This document shows positions 8,556-17,455 of a stretch of 64,000 nucleotides of DNA, piece after piece; position 1 is the first letter of the stretch; each line of letters opens with the position of its first letter. The DNA is from Bacillus sp. REN10 (lineage in GTDB: Bacteria > Bacillota > Bacilli > Bacillales > Domibacillaceae): assembly GCF_016820555.1 (NCBI RefSeq), contig NZ_JADHDW010000003.1, positions 186,001 through 250,000 of the forward strand. Direction: 5' to 3'. The position numbers and the translations under genes were made by a program. Below the pieces are notes generated by a model. The model was not told where the DNA came from and made no database searches. It saw only the letters and a list, made by a program, of their open reading frames with translations.

Positions 8556-9635
8556 TTGAATATTTTTATTACAGGTGGAACGGGTTTTCTCGGATCGAAT
8601 TTAATGAAAAGACTAATAGAGCAAGGGCATCACGTTTACGCTTTAGTACGGAATGTAAAGAAATTTGACGCGCTTGTGCAAACATTACCACATGAGCATA
8701 GGGACCATGTGCATTCGGTACAAGGGGAATTGACAAAACCGCTTTTAGGAATTGAATCGTCCAAGTTGCAATCATTGATGGGGAACATCAATGCGGTGTA
8801 TCATACGGCTGCTCTTCTTTCGTTTGATGAAGGAGATCGGGAAGCGTCTTTTGAGATGAATGTAGAAGGAACGAAGCGCGTGCTTGACTTTGCTGAACTC
8901 GTTCAGGCGAAAACATTCTTTCATGTGAGCACCGCTTATACATTAGGCAATCGGACAGAGGGAATGGAATCGCTTTACCCACTTCAATCGACATTCATTA
9001 ATTCTTATGAAGAGAGCAAATGTCACGCCGAGCATCTAGTTATGTCGGCTAGCGAACGTTTCGATGTTATGATTATGCGTCCTGCGATCATCATTGGTGA
9101 TTCAAACACAGGGGAAGCGGAAACGACATTCGGTCTCTATGGTATTTTGCGTACCATTGAATTATTAAAGAAAAAGGCAAGCAGAAAGCCGGGCCAAGAG
9201 CAAGAACTATTCCATTTGTTAATGGATAAGGATTCAGTTTCAAACATTGTGCCGGTTGACTATGTGACGAAAGTATTGGCATTAGGCTTACAATATGGAA
9301 AAGGAAAGACCATTTACAATATTACCAATCCTGCGCCGCCAACGAATAAGGAAGTGTTAGAAATGGTGAAAGAAGCGTTTGACTTCTATTCAGTTGAAAT
9401 CACTCCTTATGAGCAAAAAAACAGTTTGTCGAATCGGGAACAAAAAATGAATGAGCCGTTAGAAGTATTTAAAGATTATTTAAATCGTTCGATTGTTTTC
9501 CACGATGACAACACGAGAGAATTACTACAACAAGGAAAAGAAGAGCATCTTCACATGGATAAAGACATGCTGTTACGCATCATTCACGGTTTTCAAAAGC
9601 GCAAGGATCAAGAGCAAATGTTAGTGAACCAGTAA
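8556..9635 (+). CDS. Extended SDR / NAD-dependent epimerase-like protein
   Basis: 359 residues starting with TTG after GGAAGAGGGAG. The N-terminal TGGTGFLGS is the glycine-rich NAD(P)-binding loop, and a YEESK sequence near residue 150 supplies the Tyr and Lys of the SDR active site, with HVSTAYTLG as the Ser strand. The layout resembles male-sterility/fatty acyl reductase-type extended SDRs, but the substrate cannot be told. It stands alone between two terminators. Nothing in the neighbourhood narrows its role. Confidence 0.8.
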   Translation: MNIFITGGTGFLGSNLMKRLIEQGHHVYALVRNVKKFDALVQTLPHEHRDHVHSVQGELTKPLLGIESSKLQSLMGNINAVYHTAALLSFDEGDREASFEMNVEGTKRVLDFAELVQAKTFFHVSTAYTLGNRTEGMESLYPLQSTFINSYEESKCHAEHLVMSASERFDVMIMRPAIIIGDSNTGEAETTFGLYGILRTIELLKKKASRKPGQEQELFHLLMDKDSVSNIVPVDYVTKVLALGLQYGKGKTIYNITNPAPPTNKEVLEMVKEAFDFYSVEITPYEQKNSLSNREQKMNEPLEVFKDYLNRSIVFHDDNTRELLQQGKEEHLHMDKDMLLRIIHGFQKRKDQEQMLVNQ

Positions 9636-9648
9636 GGATTACGAACCG

Positions 9649-9683
9649 AGACGCCTCTCTGTAAGTAAAGGAGGCGTCTTTTG
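9649..9683 (+). terminator. Terminator after SDR gene
   Basis: 9-bp GC-rich stem (9649-9657 with 9671-9679), 13-nt loop, then TTTTG. Confidence 0.85.
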
Positions 9684-9783
9684 TCGTTTTGATAAAACGT
9701 GGAGTTTATGGTGTTATAATAGAATTGAACATAGTACTGATGAGTTAGGGAAATTTCATACCTTTTAGAAAGGAGCAGAAAAA

Positions 9784-12348
9784 ATGACTAAACGGATCGA
9801 CGTATACGAAAAAGCTGTGAAGTTAACGAAAAATAAGATTCGTGAAGATATCAATCAGTATCTCGGCAGGGAAGAAATACCTCCAACATTTCAACAATAT
9901 TTACGAGAAAGAGGGACATTTGTTGAGCAGATTTGGATTAATGTATGGGTTAGTCAAGCATCGAATGAGATGTCTAGAAAAGAAAAAAGAAACTATTTAA
10001 CCGAAAAAGGGATCGCTGTTGAAGTAGGAAACCGAAAACTCGTTAATCAGTTATTTCGTACCGAAATTAGAAACTACCAGCCTTTTGATGTCATCAATTG
10101 GTTACAACATAAATTTCAAAAAGAAGAAACATGGTCCGCTACATATGAAAAAGCAAGAGCAGCCTATTTAAAACAGCAAGAAAAATTGCTTCAAAAAAGA
10201 AAACAACAGAAACTGCTTCAACAAATGAAAACCGTCATCGAATCTATTTTAGATGAGCAGAGAGACCGTTTATATTTGAACTTTCGATATTTGTTTGCTA
10301 AACAATTAGCGGAAGATCTACAAAAAACCAAATACAACCTTGTGGAGCTCTATCCTTTCGAATATGAATTAGTGGAAGATGGCCATTTTGATCCAGGAAA
10401 GTATTCAAGCTTAGGAGAATTTTCGTATGAATGTACGGGTCAATTTCAACGAACGTTCGATTGGGGTAGAGAAGAGATTGAATACGAAACGTATAATGAC
10501 CGCTATATTGAGTTTTTTGAACACGAGTGGATGGATCAAGCTGTGGAGATGCTGATAATCGAGCTCCCCGCCTCTATTTACGCAGACTATGAAGCTGCCT
10601 TTCAACAGCCGCTAACGAAAGAAGAACTGATGGATGATTATGATCATCTGCTAGTAGATAGTGGCACGCTTGTTTTTGATCAATTGTCGCAGGAGCATGT
10701 ACCGGATTTATTAAGCATTGCTGATTTGCCATTTGATGAGGACATTCACCAACAAATCTATGAGTGGCATGTGCGAGAAAGAGAAGCGCGAGAAGCGTTT
10801 GAACGCGCTGAAATCGAGCGGAAAAAAGCGGAAGAAGAACGGTTGCTTTCAGAGTTATTTGGTCAGGAATATCAGCCTTCTGTCGAAAGAAATGTCCGCT
10901 ATGTACTCCATATTGGTGAGACAAATACCGGGAAAACGCATCAGGCGCTGAAACGAATGAAAGAAGCAAGCAGTGGTCTTTATTTGGCTCCGCTTCGTCT
11001 ATTAGCCCTTGAAGTGTATGATAAATTAAATAAAGAGGGAATTCCTTGCTCGCTGAAAACAGGGGAAGAGGAAAAAAGTGAACCTTTTGCTCGCCATGCT
11101 TCTTGCACCGTCGAAATGTTCCATGAAAAAGACGTGTATGACTTGATCGTCATTGATGAAGCGCAAATGCTGGCAGATAAAGATCGGGGATTTTCTTGGT
11201 ATAAAGCGATCACAAAAGCAAACGCGAAAGAAGTACATATTATTGGCAGTAAAAACATTAAAGAAATGCTTATTCAGCTGTTAGGAGAGAGTGAGTATGA
11301 ACTGATTGAATATGAGCGAGAGCTTCCGCTTCAAGTGGAACCGAAGCCATTTAAGCTTTCTCAAGTCGAGCCTGGGGATGCTCTCGTTTGTTTTTCGAGA
11401 AGAGAAGTACTGGAAACAGCGGCGAGCCTGAAAAGAAATAAGCATTTAGTCAGTATGATCTATGGAAGCATGCCTCCGGAGACGAGAAAGAAACAAATGC
11501 AGCAGTTTATTAATGGAGAAACGAATATTATTGTGTCAACGGATGCCATTGGAATGGGTGTCAATTTGCCGATTCGCCGCATCGTCTTTTTAAAAAATGA
11601 AAAATTCGATGGGACGAGAAGAAGAAGATTAACGTCACAAGAAGTGAAACAAATTGCTGGTCGAGCGGGCCGTAAAGGAATGTATCCAGTCGGAAAAGTA
11701 GCCTTTACTTCCGATATTAAAAAAATGGTGAGTCTTTTAGAAAAACAAGATACTCCTGTTAGTTCGTTTGCCATTGCTCCGACACCGAGCGTGTTTGATC
11801 GATTTCAAATGTATGATCGTCATTTAGGTACGTTTTTTGAACTGTGGGAAAAATTCAAAAGTCCAAAAGGAACGAAAAAGTCGGCACTGACACAGGAAAA
11901 AGAACTATATTCATTAGTAGTTGGTAGTGACATTGAAGCGAGGCTTTCGATGACGGATTTATATAGCTTCTTACATTTGCCATTTTCAACAAAAGACGCC
12001 GGTTTAACGAAGCAATGGCTGATGACGATGAAGGCGATTGTGGAAGGAGCGGAACTTCCTGAGCCGAAATGGACACCGAACAGCTTAGAAGAATTGGAGC
12101 TTGCTTACAAAGCGATTGGTCTGCATTTACTGTTCTTATACAAATTAAATAAGCCAACAGAAGCGATTTATTGGGAGCGGATGCGAGAAGAAATTAGCGA
12201 GCAGGTACATGAGAAACTACAAACAGAAGTGAAAAACATTCATAAAACATGTCGGAAGTGTCAAAGAAGGTTGCCGGCAGATTTCAGATTTCCAATCTGC
12301 GATTCATGTCATCAAAGCAGGCAGGAACAATATTGGGGTAGATGGTAA
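9784..12348 (+). CDS. Suv3-like superfamily 2 RNA helicase with C-terminal zinc ribbon
   Basis: 854 residues. The first ~365 residues are charged and coil-prone (for example a KKAEEERLL stretch) and match no domain I recognise. Helicase motif I is GETNTGKTH at about 376-384, motif II is DEAQ at about 456, with APLRLLALEVY (Ia), TDAIGMGVNLPI (V) and QIAGRAGRKG (VI). These are the features of the mitochondrial Suv3 RNA helicase group rather than classic DEAD-box proteins. A CRKCQRR...CDSC zinc ribbon lies at about 822-845. AAAGGAGC precedes the ATG. The gene is monocistronic between two hairpins. An RNA decay or processing role is inferred from the family only. Confidence 0.88.
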   Translation: MTKRIDVYEKAVKLTKNKIREDINQYLGREEIPPTFQQYLRERGTFVEQIWINVWVSQASNEMSRKEKRNYLTEKGIAVEVGNRKLVNQLFRTEIRNYQPFDVINWLQHKFQKEETWSATYEKARAAYLKQQEKLLQKRKQQKLLQQMKTVIESILDEQRDRLYLNFRYLFAKQLAEDLQKTKYNLVELYPFEYELVEDGHFDPGKYSSLGEFSYECTGQFQRTFDWGREEIEYETYNDRYIEFFEHEWMDQAVEMLIIELPASIYADYEAAFQQPLTKEELMDDYDHLLVDSGTLVFDQLSQEHVPDLLSIADLPFDEDIHQQIYEWHVREREAREAFERAEIERKKAEEERLLSELFGQEYQPSVERNVRYVLHIGETNTGKTHQALKRMKEASSGLYLAPLRLLALEVYDKLNKEGIPCSLKTGEEEKSEPFARHASCTVEMFHEKDVYDLIVIDEAQMLADKDRGFSWYKAITKANAKEVHIIGSKNIKEMLIQLLGESEYELIEYERELPLQVEPKPFKLSQVEPGDALVCFSRREVLETAASLKRNKHLVSMIYGSMPPETRKKQMQQFINGETNIIVSTDAIGMGVNLPIRRIVFLKNEKFDGTRRRRLTSQEVKQIAGRAGRKGMYPVGKVAFTSDIKKMVSLLEKQDTPVSSFAIAPTPSVFDRFQMYDRHLGTFFELWEKFKSPKGTKKSALTQEKELYSLVVGSDIEARLSMTDLYSFLHLPFSTKDAGLTKQWLMTMKAIVEGAELPEPKWTPNSLEELELAYKAIGLHLLFLYKLNKPTEAIYWERMREEISEQVHEKLQTEVKNIHKTCRKCQRRLPADFRFPICDSCHQSRQEQYWGRW

Positions 12349-12360
12349 TTCAATGAGCAG

Positions 12361-12397
12361 GCTGTCTCAAAAGAAAATCACCTCTTTATGAGACAGC
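12361..12397. terminator. Hairpin between helicase gene and 12407 gene
   Basis: Stem GCTGTCTCA (12361-12369) with TGAGACAGC (12389-12397) and a 19-nt loop. There is no T-run directly after it, so it is a weak terminator by sequence, but it lies between convergent genes. A hairpin with the same TGTCTCA/TGAGACA core recurs at 53700-53735. Confidence 0.5.
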
Positions 12398-12406
12398 CGC
12401 TGTATG

Positions 12407-12715
12407 TTAGATCTTTTTTTGTCGAGCAGCGATTTCTTCAGTGACAATAAACGCGAGCTCCTCGTTTCCGAATAGTGAAAGAACATTTAATAAAGTGTCA
12501 TAGTGAATGTCGCCCGCTTCTTCTTTCGGTACCGTTAAATCGATGGCTTGTTGTAAGGTTGGATTGGCCATCTGTTGTGGATAAGCACGCCCATATAACT
12601 CTTCAGGGTTAAGGTCATGGTTTACACACCATTGGGCAAATACTAAGATCATCATTTGCTCATCTCGTTGATAATTTTCTATGATTTGTTTTTCTAATTC
12701 TTTTTGATTCATCAT
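12407..12715 (-). CDS. Small acidic protein of unknown function
   Basis: 102 residues, not recognised. The protein is acidic, soluble and probably helical (MMNQKELEKQIIENYQRDEQMM at the start, judged by composition), with no cysteine motif and no signal peptide. It contains one Trp-Cys pair (QWCVN). AAGGAGAT precedes the tandem ATGs. It is convergent with the helicase gene. Coding is supported by the ribosome site and by a full-length open frame with normal residue composition. Confidence 0.7.
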   Translation of the reverse strand: MMNQKELEKQIIENYQRDEQMMILVFAQWCVNHDLNPEELYGRAYPQQMANPTLQQAIDLTVPKEEAGDIHYDTLLNVLSLFGNEELAFIVTEEIAARQKKI

Positions 12716-12836
12716 TAAATCTCCTTAATACTTTATTTTTTCATTTTAAAGGGAACCATTATGGATGTCCATCCGTATATAAGGATAGAACTAGTCATCA
12801 AATGTGTTCTATGATGAAGTAGAAAGGAGCAGCTTT

Positions 12837-13319
12837 ATGTCTATCGCTATTTGGATCGGCATTGTCGTATTATTTATTGCAAGCTTTATTGGGTTGATTT
12901 TCCCGATCATTCCATCTGTTTTAGTCATATGGGGAGGATTCCTTCTCTATCATTTCGGAATCAATAATGATGAACTGTCCATCTTGTTTTGGGTGGCCAT
13001 GGGGGTATTTACAGCGTTAATATTTGTGGCAGATATGCTGGCCAACAGTTATTTTGTCAAAAAATATGGAGGATCCAAATGGGGCGAAGGAGTCGCAGCC
13101 ATCGCCGTCATCGTTGGATCGTTTGTTATACCGCCTTTTGGCATTTTGATCGTTCCGTTTGTAGCTGTGCTTGTGACAGAGCTTATCATTTTAAAAGATG
13201 TCAAACAAGCATTCTTTGTAGGATATGCGACATTTGTCGGTTTTTTAAGCGGCACCCTCGCCAAAGCGTTAATTCAAGGGATAATGATTACTTGGTTTGT
13301 GATTGAAGTGATCATTTAA
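12837..13319 (+). CDS. DUF456 membrane protein
   Basis: 160 residues with four to five hydrophobic segments. The pattern of Gly-rich helices (GLIFPIIPSVLVIWGGFL and GTLAKALIQG) fits DUF456, a family whose function is unknown. B. subtilis YqgC is the likely relative. The ATG at 12837 stands 7 nt after AAAGGAG; the frame extends upstream but without a better start. It ends at a 12-bp hairpin shared with the YvgK-like gene. Confidence 0.8.
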   Translation: MSIAIWIGIVVLFIASFIGLIFPIIPSVLVIWGGFLLYHFGINNDELSILFWVAMGVFTALIFVADMLANSYFVKKYGGSKWGEGVAAIAVIVGSFVIPPFGILIVPFVAVLVTELIILKDVKQAFFVGYATFVGFLSGTLAKALIQGIMITWFVIEVII

Positions 13320-13330
13320 TACATTTAATC

Positions 13331-13370
13331 ATAATAAAAACGTCCTCCGAAAGAAGGGCGTTTTTATTAT
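13331..13370. terminator. Bidirectional terminator between DUF456 gene and yvgK-like gene
   Basis: 12-bp perfect AT-rich stem (13331-13342 with 13359-13370) topped by a short GC pairing; A- and T-runs on the outer arms serve both strands. Confidence 0.85.
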
Positions 13371-13380
13371 AATTGCAAGA

Positions 13381-14313
13381 CTAGAATGTCTCATAAATGA
13401 TCGAGCCTGTTTGGGAAAGATCATAATCTCCCAATGATTGGATTTCTGCATGAAAAGATGTAGAAGTGAGTATCTCCTTCACTTGATCAATAAGTTGTTT
13501 ATTTTCTGGTGTTTTTAAGATGACGATATCATACCGTTCAGTAATCAATGGTACAAAATCGACTCCAACGATTTTGGCAGCTTTTTCAATCCCTACTCCG
13601 ACGTCAGCCGCGCCTGTTGACACAGCAGAAGCGACACCAAGGTGATTCGTTTCTTCTATATCATAGCCTCTAATTTCTGACGGGGAGATTTGATGGATAC
13701 GGAGCTGTTCATCAAGCAAAATTCTTGCTCCTGAACCTTTTTCCCTATTTATGATCGTCACATGCTCTTGATTCAAGTCGGCCCAAGTCTTGATGTTTAA
13801 AGGGTTTCCTTTTTGAACGTAAAGACCAGCTTTTCGCGAAACTAAATTCAATAAAATATAAGGATGACTGACTAATATCTTTTTCACATAAGGCAGATTG
13901 TATTCTCCTGAATCTCCGTCAAACATATGTAAACTAACGATGTCGCATTCTCCGTTGTACATCGAGATCAAGCTGTTAAAACTTCCGACATTTGAACGCA
14001 GTGTTTTATAATGAGTATTTTTCTCAATATACTTCCCTAGTAGGTCAAGAACAAGATCTTGTCCACTAATGACAATTGTAGTACTCTCTTTCGTTGGCGG
14101 TTTAGGAAGCGTCATCGCAGGGCTAGGAGAAGATCCTGTTTTCTGCTTTTTGATGTATAGCTCTAAATCGTTAGCGTCCATCCGCATTTGTCTGCCTACA
14201 CGGAATACCGGCAATTCCCCTTTTTTGACAAGATCATATATCGTTAATTTTGATACCTTTAATAATTGTGCCACTTCCTCAATCGTATAGGAAAGCTCTT
14301 TTGACATATCCAT
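13381..14313 (-). CDS. yvgK: YvgK-like regulator: excisionase-type HTH fused to a substrate-binding (PBP-like) domain
   Basis: 310 residues. Residues 1-55 are a MerR/excisionase-type helix-turn-helix (YTIEEVAQLLKVSKLTIYDLV, read in parts, and a PVFRVGRQMR wing). Residues ~80-310 resemble the PBP-like domain with INREKGSGARILLD, related to the periplasmic molybdate/tungstate-binding fold. It lies divergent from modA-modB exactly as yvgK does in B. subtilis next to yvgL-yvgM. A role as molybdate sensor and regulator of modAB is inferred from domain type and position; it would take the place of ModE. Confidence 0.88.
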   Translation of the reverse strand: MDMSKELSYTIEEVAQLLKVSKLTIYDLVKKGELPVFRVGRQMRMDANDLELYIKKQKTGSSPSPAMTLPKPPTKESTTIVISGQDLVLDLLGKYIEKNTHYKTLRSNVGSFNSLISMYNGECDIVSLHMFDGDSGEYNLPYVKKILVSHPYILLNLVSRKAGLYVQKGNPLNIKTWADLNQEHVTIINREKGSGARILLDEQLRIHQISPSEIRGYDIEETNHLGVASAVSTGAADVGVGIEKAAKIVGVDFVPLITERYDIVILKTPENKQLIDQVKEILTSTSFHAEIQSLGDYDLSQTGSIIYETF

Positions 14314-14355
14314 CCCTCCATCCCTTTATATTAACGCATTCGTCAGTATTTTGTC

Positions 14356-14420
14356 ACAAACCATTTTTATTTAAGTATTTCCTTTTTCATTATAAGTAAT
14401 TATAATTAGTTATGGTTTGT
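14356..14420. promoter_or_regulatory. Palindromic operator candidate between yvgK and modA
   Basis: A 22-bp AT-rich palindrome at 14392-14413 has one mismatch between arms (ATAAGTAATTA facing TAATTAGTTAT). A separate 9-bp inverted repeat, ACAAACCAT at 14356 and ATGGTTTGT ending at 14420, brackets it. The site is in the divergent intergenic region about 40 bp ahead of modA. Binding by the YvgK-like protein is inferred. Confidence 0.5.
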
Positions 14421-14451
14421 TATAAATAGTTGGTCAGGAAGGAAGAAAAGA

Positions 14452-15249
14452 ATGAAAAAGTTTTATGGTGTGATTATGTTCATCATGCTAATGTTTAGCA
14501 TCGTATCTGGATGTTCTTCTCAGGAAGAAAGTAAAAAGAAAGAACAAGGGAAGCAAGAACCAGTAGAATTAACGATTTCTGCGGCCGCTAGTTTACAAGA
14601 GGCGCTAAATGAGATTAAGTCTTCTTATGAAAAAGAACATCCAAATGTAAAGATTGTGTACAATTTCGGAAGTTCAGGCGCCCTACAACAACAAATTTCT
14701 CAAGGCGCTCCAGTAGATCTCTTTTTCTCCGCAGCTGAGGATAAATTTGATCAATTAGTAGAAGAGGGCATGATTCAGAAGGAGCAGGGGAAAGATCTTC
14801 TGTCTAATGAATTAGTGTTAGTTGTTCCGAAAGAGACAGGTCAAGACATTCACACATTTGAAGATTTGAAAAAAGTGAATAAATTGTCCATCGGTACACC
14901 AGAATCGGTGCCTGCTGGACAATATGCAAAAGAAACATTAGAAAACATCGATGTATGGAAAGAGATTGAACCAAAAGTCGTTTATGCCAAAGATGTTCGC
15001 CAAGTGCTTACATATGTAGAAACGGGAAATGTAGACGCTGGAATTGTGTATAAAACAGATGCGATGATTTCAACGAAAGTGGATATTGCAGCGGCAGCTA
15101 AAGAGGAGACACATACACCGATTATTTATCCGGTAGGAGTGATTAAAGGTAGTGCTCATCTAAAGGAAGCTGAAGTATTTTATCAATATTTGCAAAACAA
15201 CACATCGATGGAGACATTTACAAAGTACGGTTTTAAAGGGGTAAAATAA
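14452..15249 (+). CDS. modA: Molybdate ABC transporter substrate-binding lipoprotein ModA
   Basis: 265 residues. The N-terminus is a lipoprotein signal with lipobox IVSGC (Cys at about 21), followed by a charged linker. The mature part shows ISAAASLQEAL, NFGSSGALQQQI and APVDLFFSAA, which form the molybdate oxyanion-binding site of ModA. AGGAAGG precedes the ATG. It binds molybdate (or tungstate) at the cell surface and hands it to ModB. The two genes are 4 bp apart. Confidence 0.95.
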   Translation: MKKFYGVIMFIMLMFSIVSGCSSQEESKKKEQGKQEPVELTISAAASLQEALNEIKSSYEKEHPNVKIVYNFGSSGALQQQISQGAPVDLFFSAAEDKFDQLVEEGMIQKEQGKDLLSNELVLVVPKETGQDIHTFEDLKKVNKLSIGTPESVPAGQYAKETLENIDVWKEIEPKVVYAKDVRQVLTYVETGNVDAGIVYKTDAMISTKVDIAAAAKEETHTPIIYPVGVIKGSAHLKEAEVFYQYLQNNTSMETFTKYGFKGVK

Positions 15250-15253
15250 TCCG

Positions 15254-15910
15254 ATGGTTACCGATTTTTGGTCACCGATCAAACTCTCCATTGAAATTGC
15301 CTTCGTTTCTGGCTTCATTGTGTTGGTGGCAGGAATTTTATTGGGAAGATTCATGGCGAATCGGTCGTTTAAAGGGAAGCTGCTTTTGGAAACGGTTCTG
15401 CTTCTCCCATTAGTTCTACCGCCTACGGTCATCGGTTTTTTGCTTGTTATTATCTTTGGGAAAAACAGTGTCATCGGACAAGCGATTGAGTGGGTCTTTC
15501 ACCAGCCTGTGATGTTTACTTGGTGGGCCGCTGTGATTGCTTCGACAGTCGTTGCTTTTCCGTTAATGTATCAATCAGTGAAAACCGGTTTTGAGGCTGT
15601 TGATCAAGATATCGAAAATGCTGCTCGTGTAGATGGAGCGAGCGAGTGGCAAGTTCTTTTATTTATTTCGATCCCGCTCGCCTTAAAAGCGATTATCTCA
15701 GGTGGCATTTTAAGCTTTACTCGAGCGTTAGGAGAGTTTGGGGCGACGTTAATGTTTGCTGGCAATCTTCCGGGAAAAACGCAAACAACACCGTTAGCAA
15801 TATATATGGCGATGGACTCGGGCCATATGGACATGGCTTGGTTATGGGTCATTTGCATGATGGGCCTTTCGTTTTCACTGCTTCTTTGCGTGCATATGAT
15901 AAAAACATAA
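15254..15910 (+). CDS. modB: Molybdate ABC transporter permease ModB
   Basis: 218 residues with about five membrane segments. The EAA loop (ENAARVDGASEWQVLLFISIPLA read in parts) and FTRALGEFGATLMFAGN are classic ModB features. No modC ATPase gene follows; the transcript ends at a strong hairpin. B. subtilis yvgL-yvgM is likewise without an adjacent ATPase, as I recall, so the ATPase partner must be encoded elsewhere. Confidence 0.94.
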   Translation: MVTDFWSPIKLSIEIAFVSGFIVLVAGILLGRFMANRSFKGKLLLETVLLLPLVLPPTVIGFLLVIIFGKNSVIGQAIEWVFHQPVMFTWWAAVIASTVVAFPLMYQSVKTGFEAVDQDIENAARVDGASEWQVLLFISIPLALKAIISGGILSFTRALGEFGATLMFAGNLPGKTQTTPLAIYMAMDSGHMDMAWLWVICMMGLSFSLLLCVHMIKT

Positions 15911-15949
15911 AAAAGCCGCTTCGGTGTCATTCATCGAAGCGGCTTTTTT
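15909..15949 (+). terminator. Terminator after modB
   Basis: 15-bp perfect stem (15909-15923 with 15935-15949), 11-nt loop, T-run on the descending arm. It overlaps the modB stop codon. Confidence 0.9.
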
Positions 15950-16039
15950 GATGAGTAGACATATACTGAGGTCGGTTCTTTTGAACCAAGCTGGTCATTT
16001 ACTGAGTCTGAAAGTATAACGGAACAAACCGCAGATAAG

Positions 16040-16210
16040 AATATTACGTATAACCGATCCAGAAGGAAACGTCACACAATATGGATATGGTGATTAAGGT
16101 GGAACATTTGCTTATTTAACTGGTAGTTAGTCTAATGTTTCAGGAAAAATTCAATATTGGGCATCTAAGGCTTGGCAATATAAGAAATGGTTTGATGCTA
16201 GACTAAAAAG
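16040..16210 (+). pseudogene. RHS/YD-repeat remnant (left part of an interrupted polymorphic toxin)
   Basis: In one frame from about 16043 the translation gives ITDPEGNVTQYGYGD, the hallmark YD-repeat of RHS/WapA-type proteins, and then runs through two in-frame stops to QYWASKAWQYKKWFDARLK at the left end of the IS. There is no start codon or full repeat array. It is read as the decayed end of an RHS toxin whose C-terminal nuclease part now lies beyond the IS at 17495-17768. Confidence 0.65.
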
Positions 16211-16261
16211 TAGACACAGATTGTTATAATAAATATATCAACTATAACGAGGTGTGTCTGT

Positions 16262-16549
16262 ATGGCAAGAGGTAAACGATACGATGAGACATTTAAAATT
16301 GAAACAGTAAAGTATATCAGTGAAAACCATAAGTCTGTAGCTCAAGTGGCTAGAGAAATGGGGGTAAATGAAAATACTGTACACAACTGGATCAAAAAGT
16401 ATAGTCAGCAACCAGAGATCAAAGAAGTCCAAACTTTCTCTTCGGCAGAGGCTGAGTTAAAGGCTCTACAGAAGGAAATGCGTGATCTTAAGGAGGAGAA
16501 TGAAATCTTAAAAAAGGCGATGCACTACTTCGCGAAAAGCCCTCGGTAA
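16262..16549 (+). CDS. IS3-family OrfA (HTH protein)
   Basis: 95 residues. N-terminal helix-turn-helix (VAQVAREMGVNENTVHNWI) and a C-terminal leucine-zipper-like helix (LKEENEILKKA) are standard for IS3/IS150 OrfA. ACGAGGTGTG precedes the ATG. The stretch A-AAA-AAG at 16510-16516 near its end is in the phase for programmed -1 frameshifting into the orfB frame, producing the fused OrfAB transposase. Confidence 0.88.
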   Translation: MARGKRYDETFKIETVKYISENHKSVAQVAREMGVNENTVHNWIKKYSQQPEIKEVQTFSSAEAELKALQKEMRDLKEENEILKKAMHYFAKSPR

Positions 16550-17402
16550 AATATGAATTCATTCATAAAAATCGCTCCCAATTCCGAGTGGAGAAGATAT
16601 GCATAGTCCTGGGAGTTTCCAAAAGTAGTTACTTCAAATGGTTAAATCGACCAAAAAGTGACCGGCAGAAACAACATGAGAAATTATCACAAAAGATTTT
16701 CCAGACCCATTTAGAATTCAATCAACGTTATGGGAGTGTCAAAATCGCAAAAACACTGAATACACGTGGCGTTAAAGTAAGTCAGCGTACCGTTTCTCGT
16801 ATTATGACAAGTCTTGTACAGTCAAAGAATATAAGGCTACGACCAATTCGAAGCATCAACATCCAGTAATTGAAAATATCTTGGATCGCCAGTTTAAAGC
16901 TAGTAAACCAAACCAGATGTGGGTAACGGATATCACGTATATTCCGACCAATGAGGGGTGGTTGTATTTGGCAAGCGTAATGGATTTGTATTCTCGTAAG
17001 ATCATAGGCTGGGCCATGGATAAAACGATGACAAAGGACTTGGTGATCTCCGTATTAAAGATGGCATTCAAGCGTCAGAAGCCGGAAAAAGGTGTTATTC
17101 ACCATTCAGACCGAGGTGTTCAATATGCCTCCAATGAATATCAGAAACTATTAAAAAAGTATCATATGGTAGGCAGCATGAGCCGAAAAGGAAACTGTTA
17201 CGATAACGCTTGTATCGAATCCTTTCACGGTATTCTTAAACGTGAGCTAGTGTATCAAACGAAGTATAAAACTAGAGAAGAAGCGAAGAAATCATTGTTC
17301 GAATACATCGAGTTCTTCTACAATTCAAAGCGTATTCATTCAACGTTGGGGTATTGTACGCCGAACGAATTTGAGCGAATGTATGGAAATTGTGCAGCTT
17401 GA
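16516..17402 (+). pseudogene. IS3-family OrfB transposase with internal frameshift
   Basis: The DDE integrase-core transposase is split. The first part (VEKICIVLGVSKSSYFKW, HTH_21-type region) reads in frame 1 to a stop at about 16869. The second part, open from before 16840, reads in frame 3 through QMWVTDITYI, the IHHSDRGVQYAS catalytic stretch, SRKGNCYDNACIESFHG (third acidic residue E) and a normal end. The shift lies around 16825-16835 in an A-rich stretch. Since the programmed shift is upstream at 16510, this second shift probably inactivates the element or is a sequencing error. Confidence 0.8.
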
Positions 17403-17409
17403 TTTTACC

Positions 17410-17455
17410 TTGAGAAAAAAGTTTAAATCGCTCTTTATTTAAACTTTTTTCTCAA
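17410..17455 (+). terminator. Hairpin near the right end of the IS
   Basis: 19-bp perfect stem (17410-17428 with 17437-17455) with an 8-nt loop just after the orfB stop codon; likely a terminator belonging to the element. Confidence 0.75.

Noticed and set aside
12837-13306. Cys-rich alternative frame inside the DUF456 gene
   Set aside because: Shadow of the membrane protein gene; no start site and unnatural Cys/Arg composition.
13381-14313. YvgK-like protein as a periplasmic binding protein
   Set aside because: It has no signal peptide and begins with a clear DNA-binding HTH, so it is a cytoplasmic regulator.
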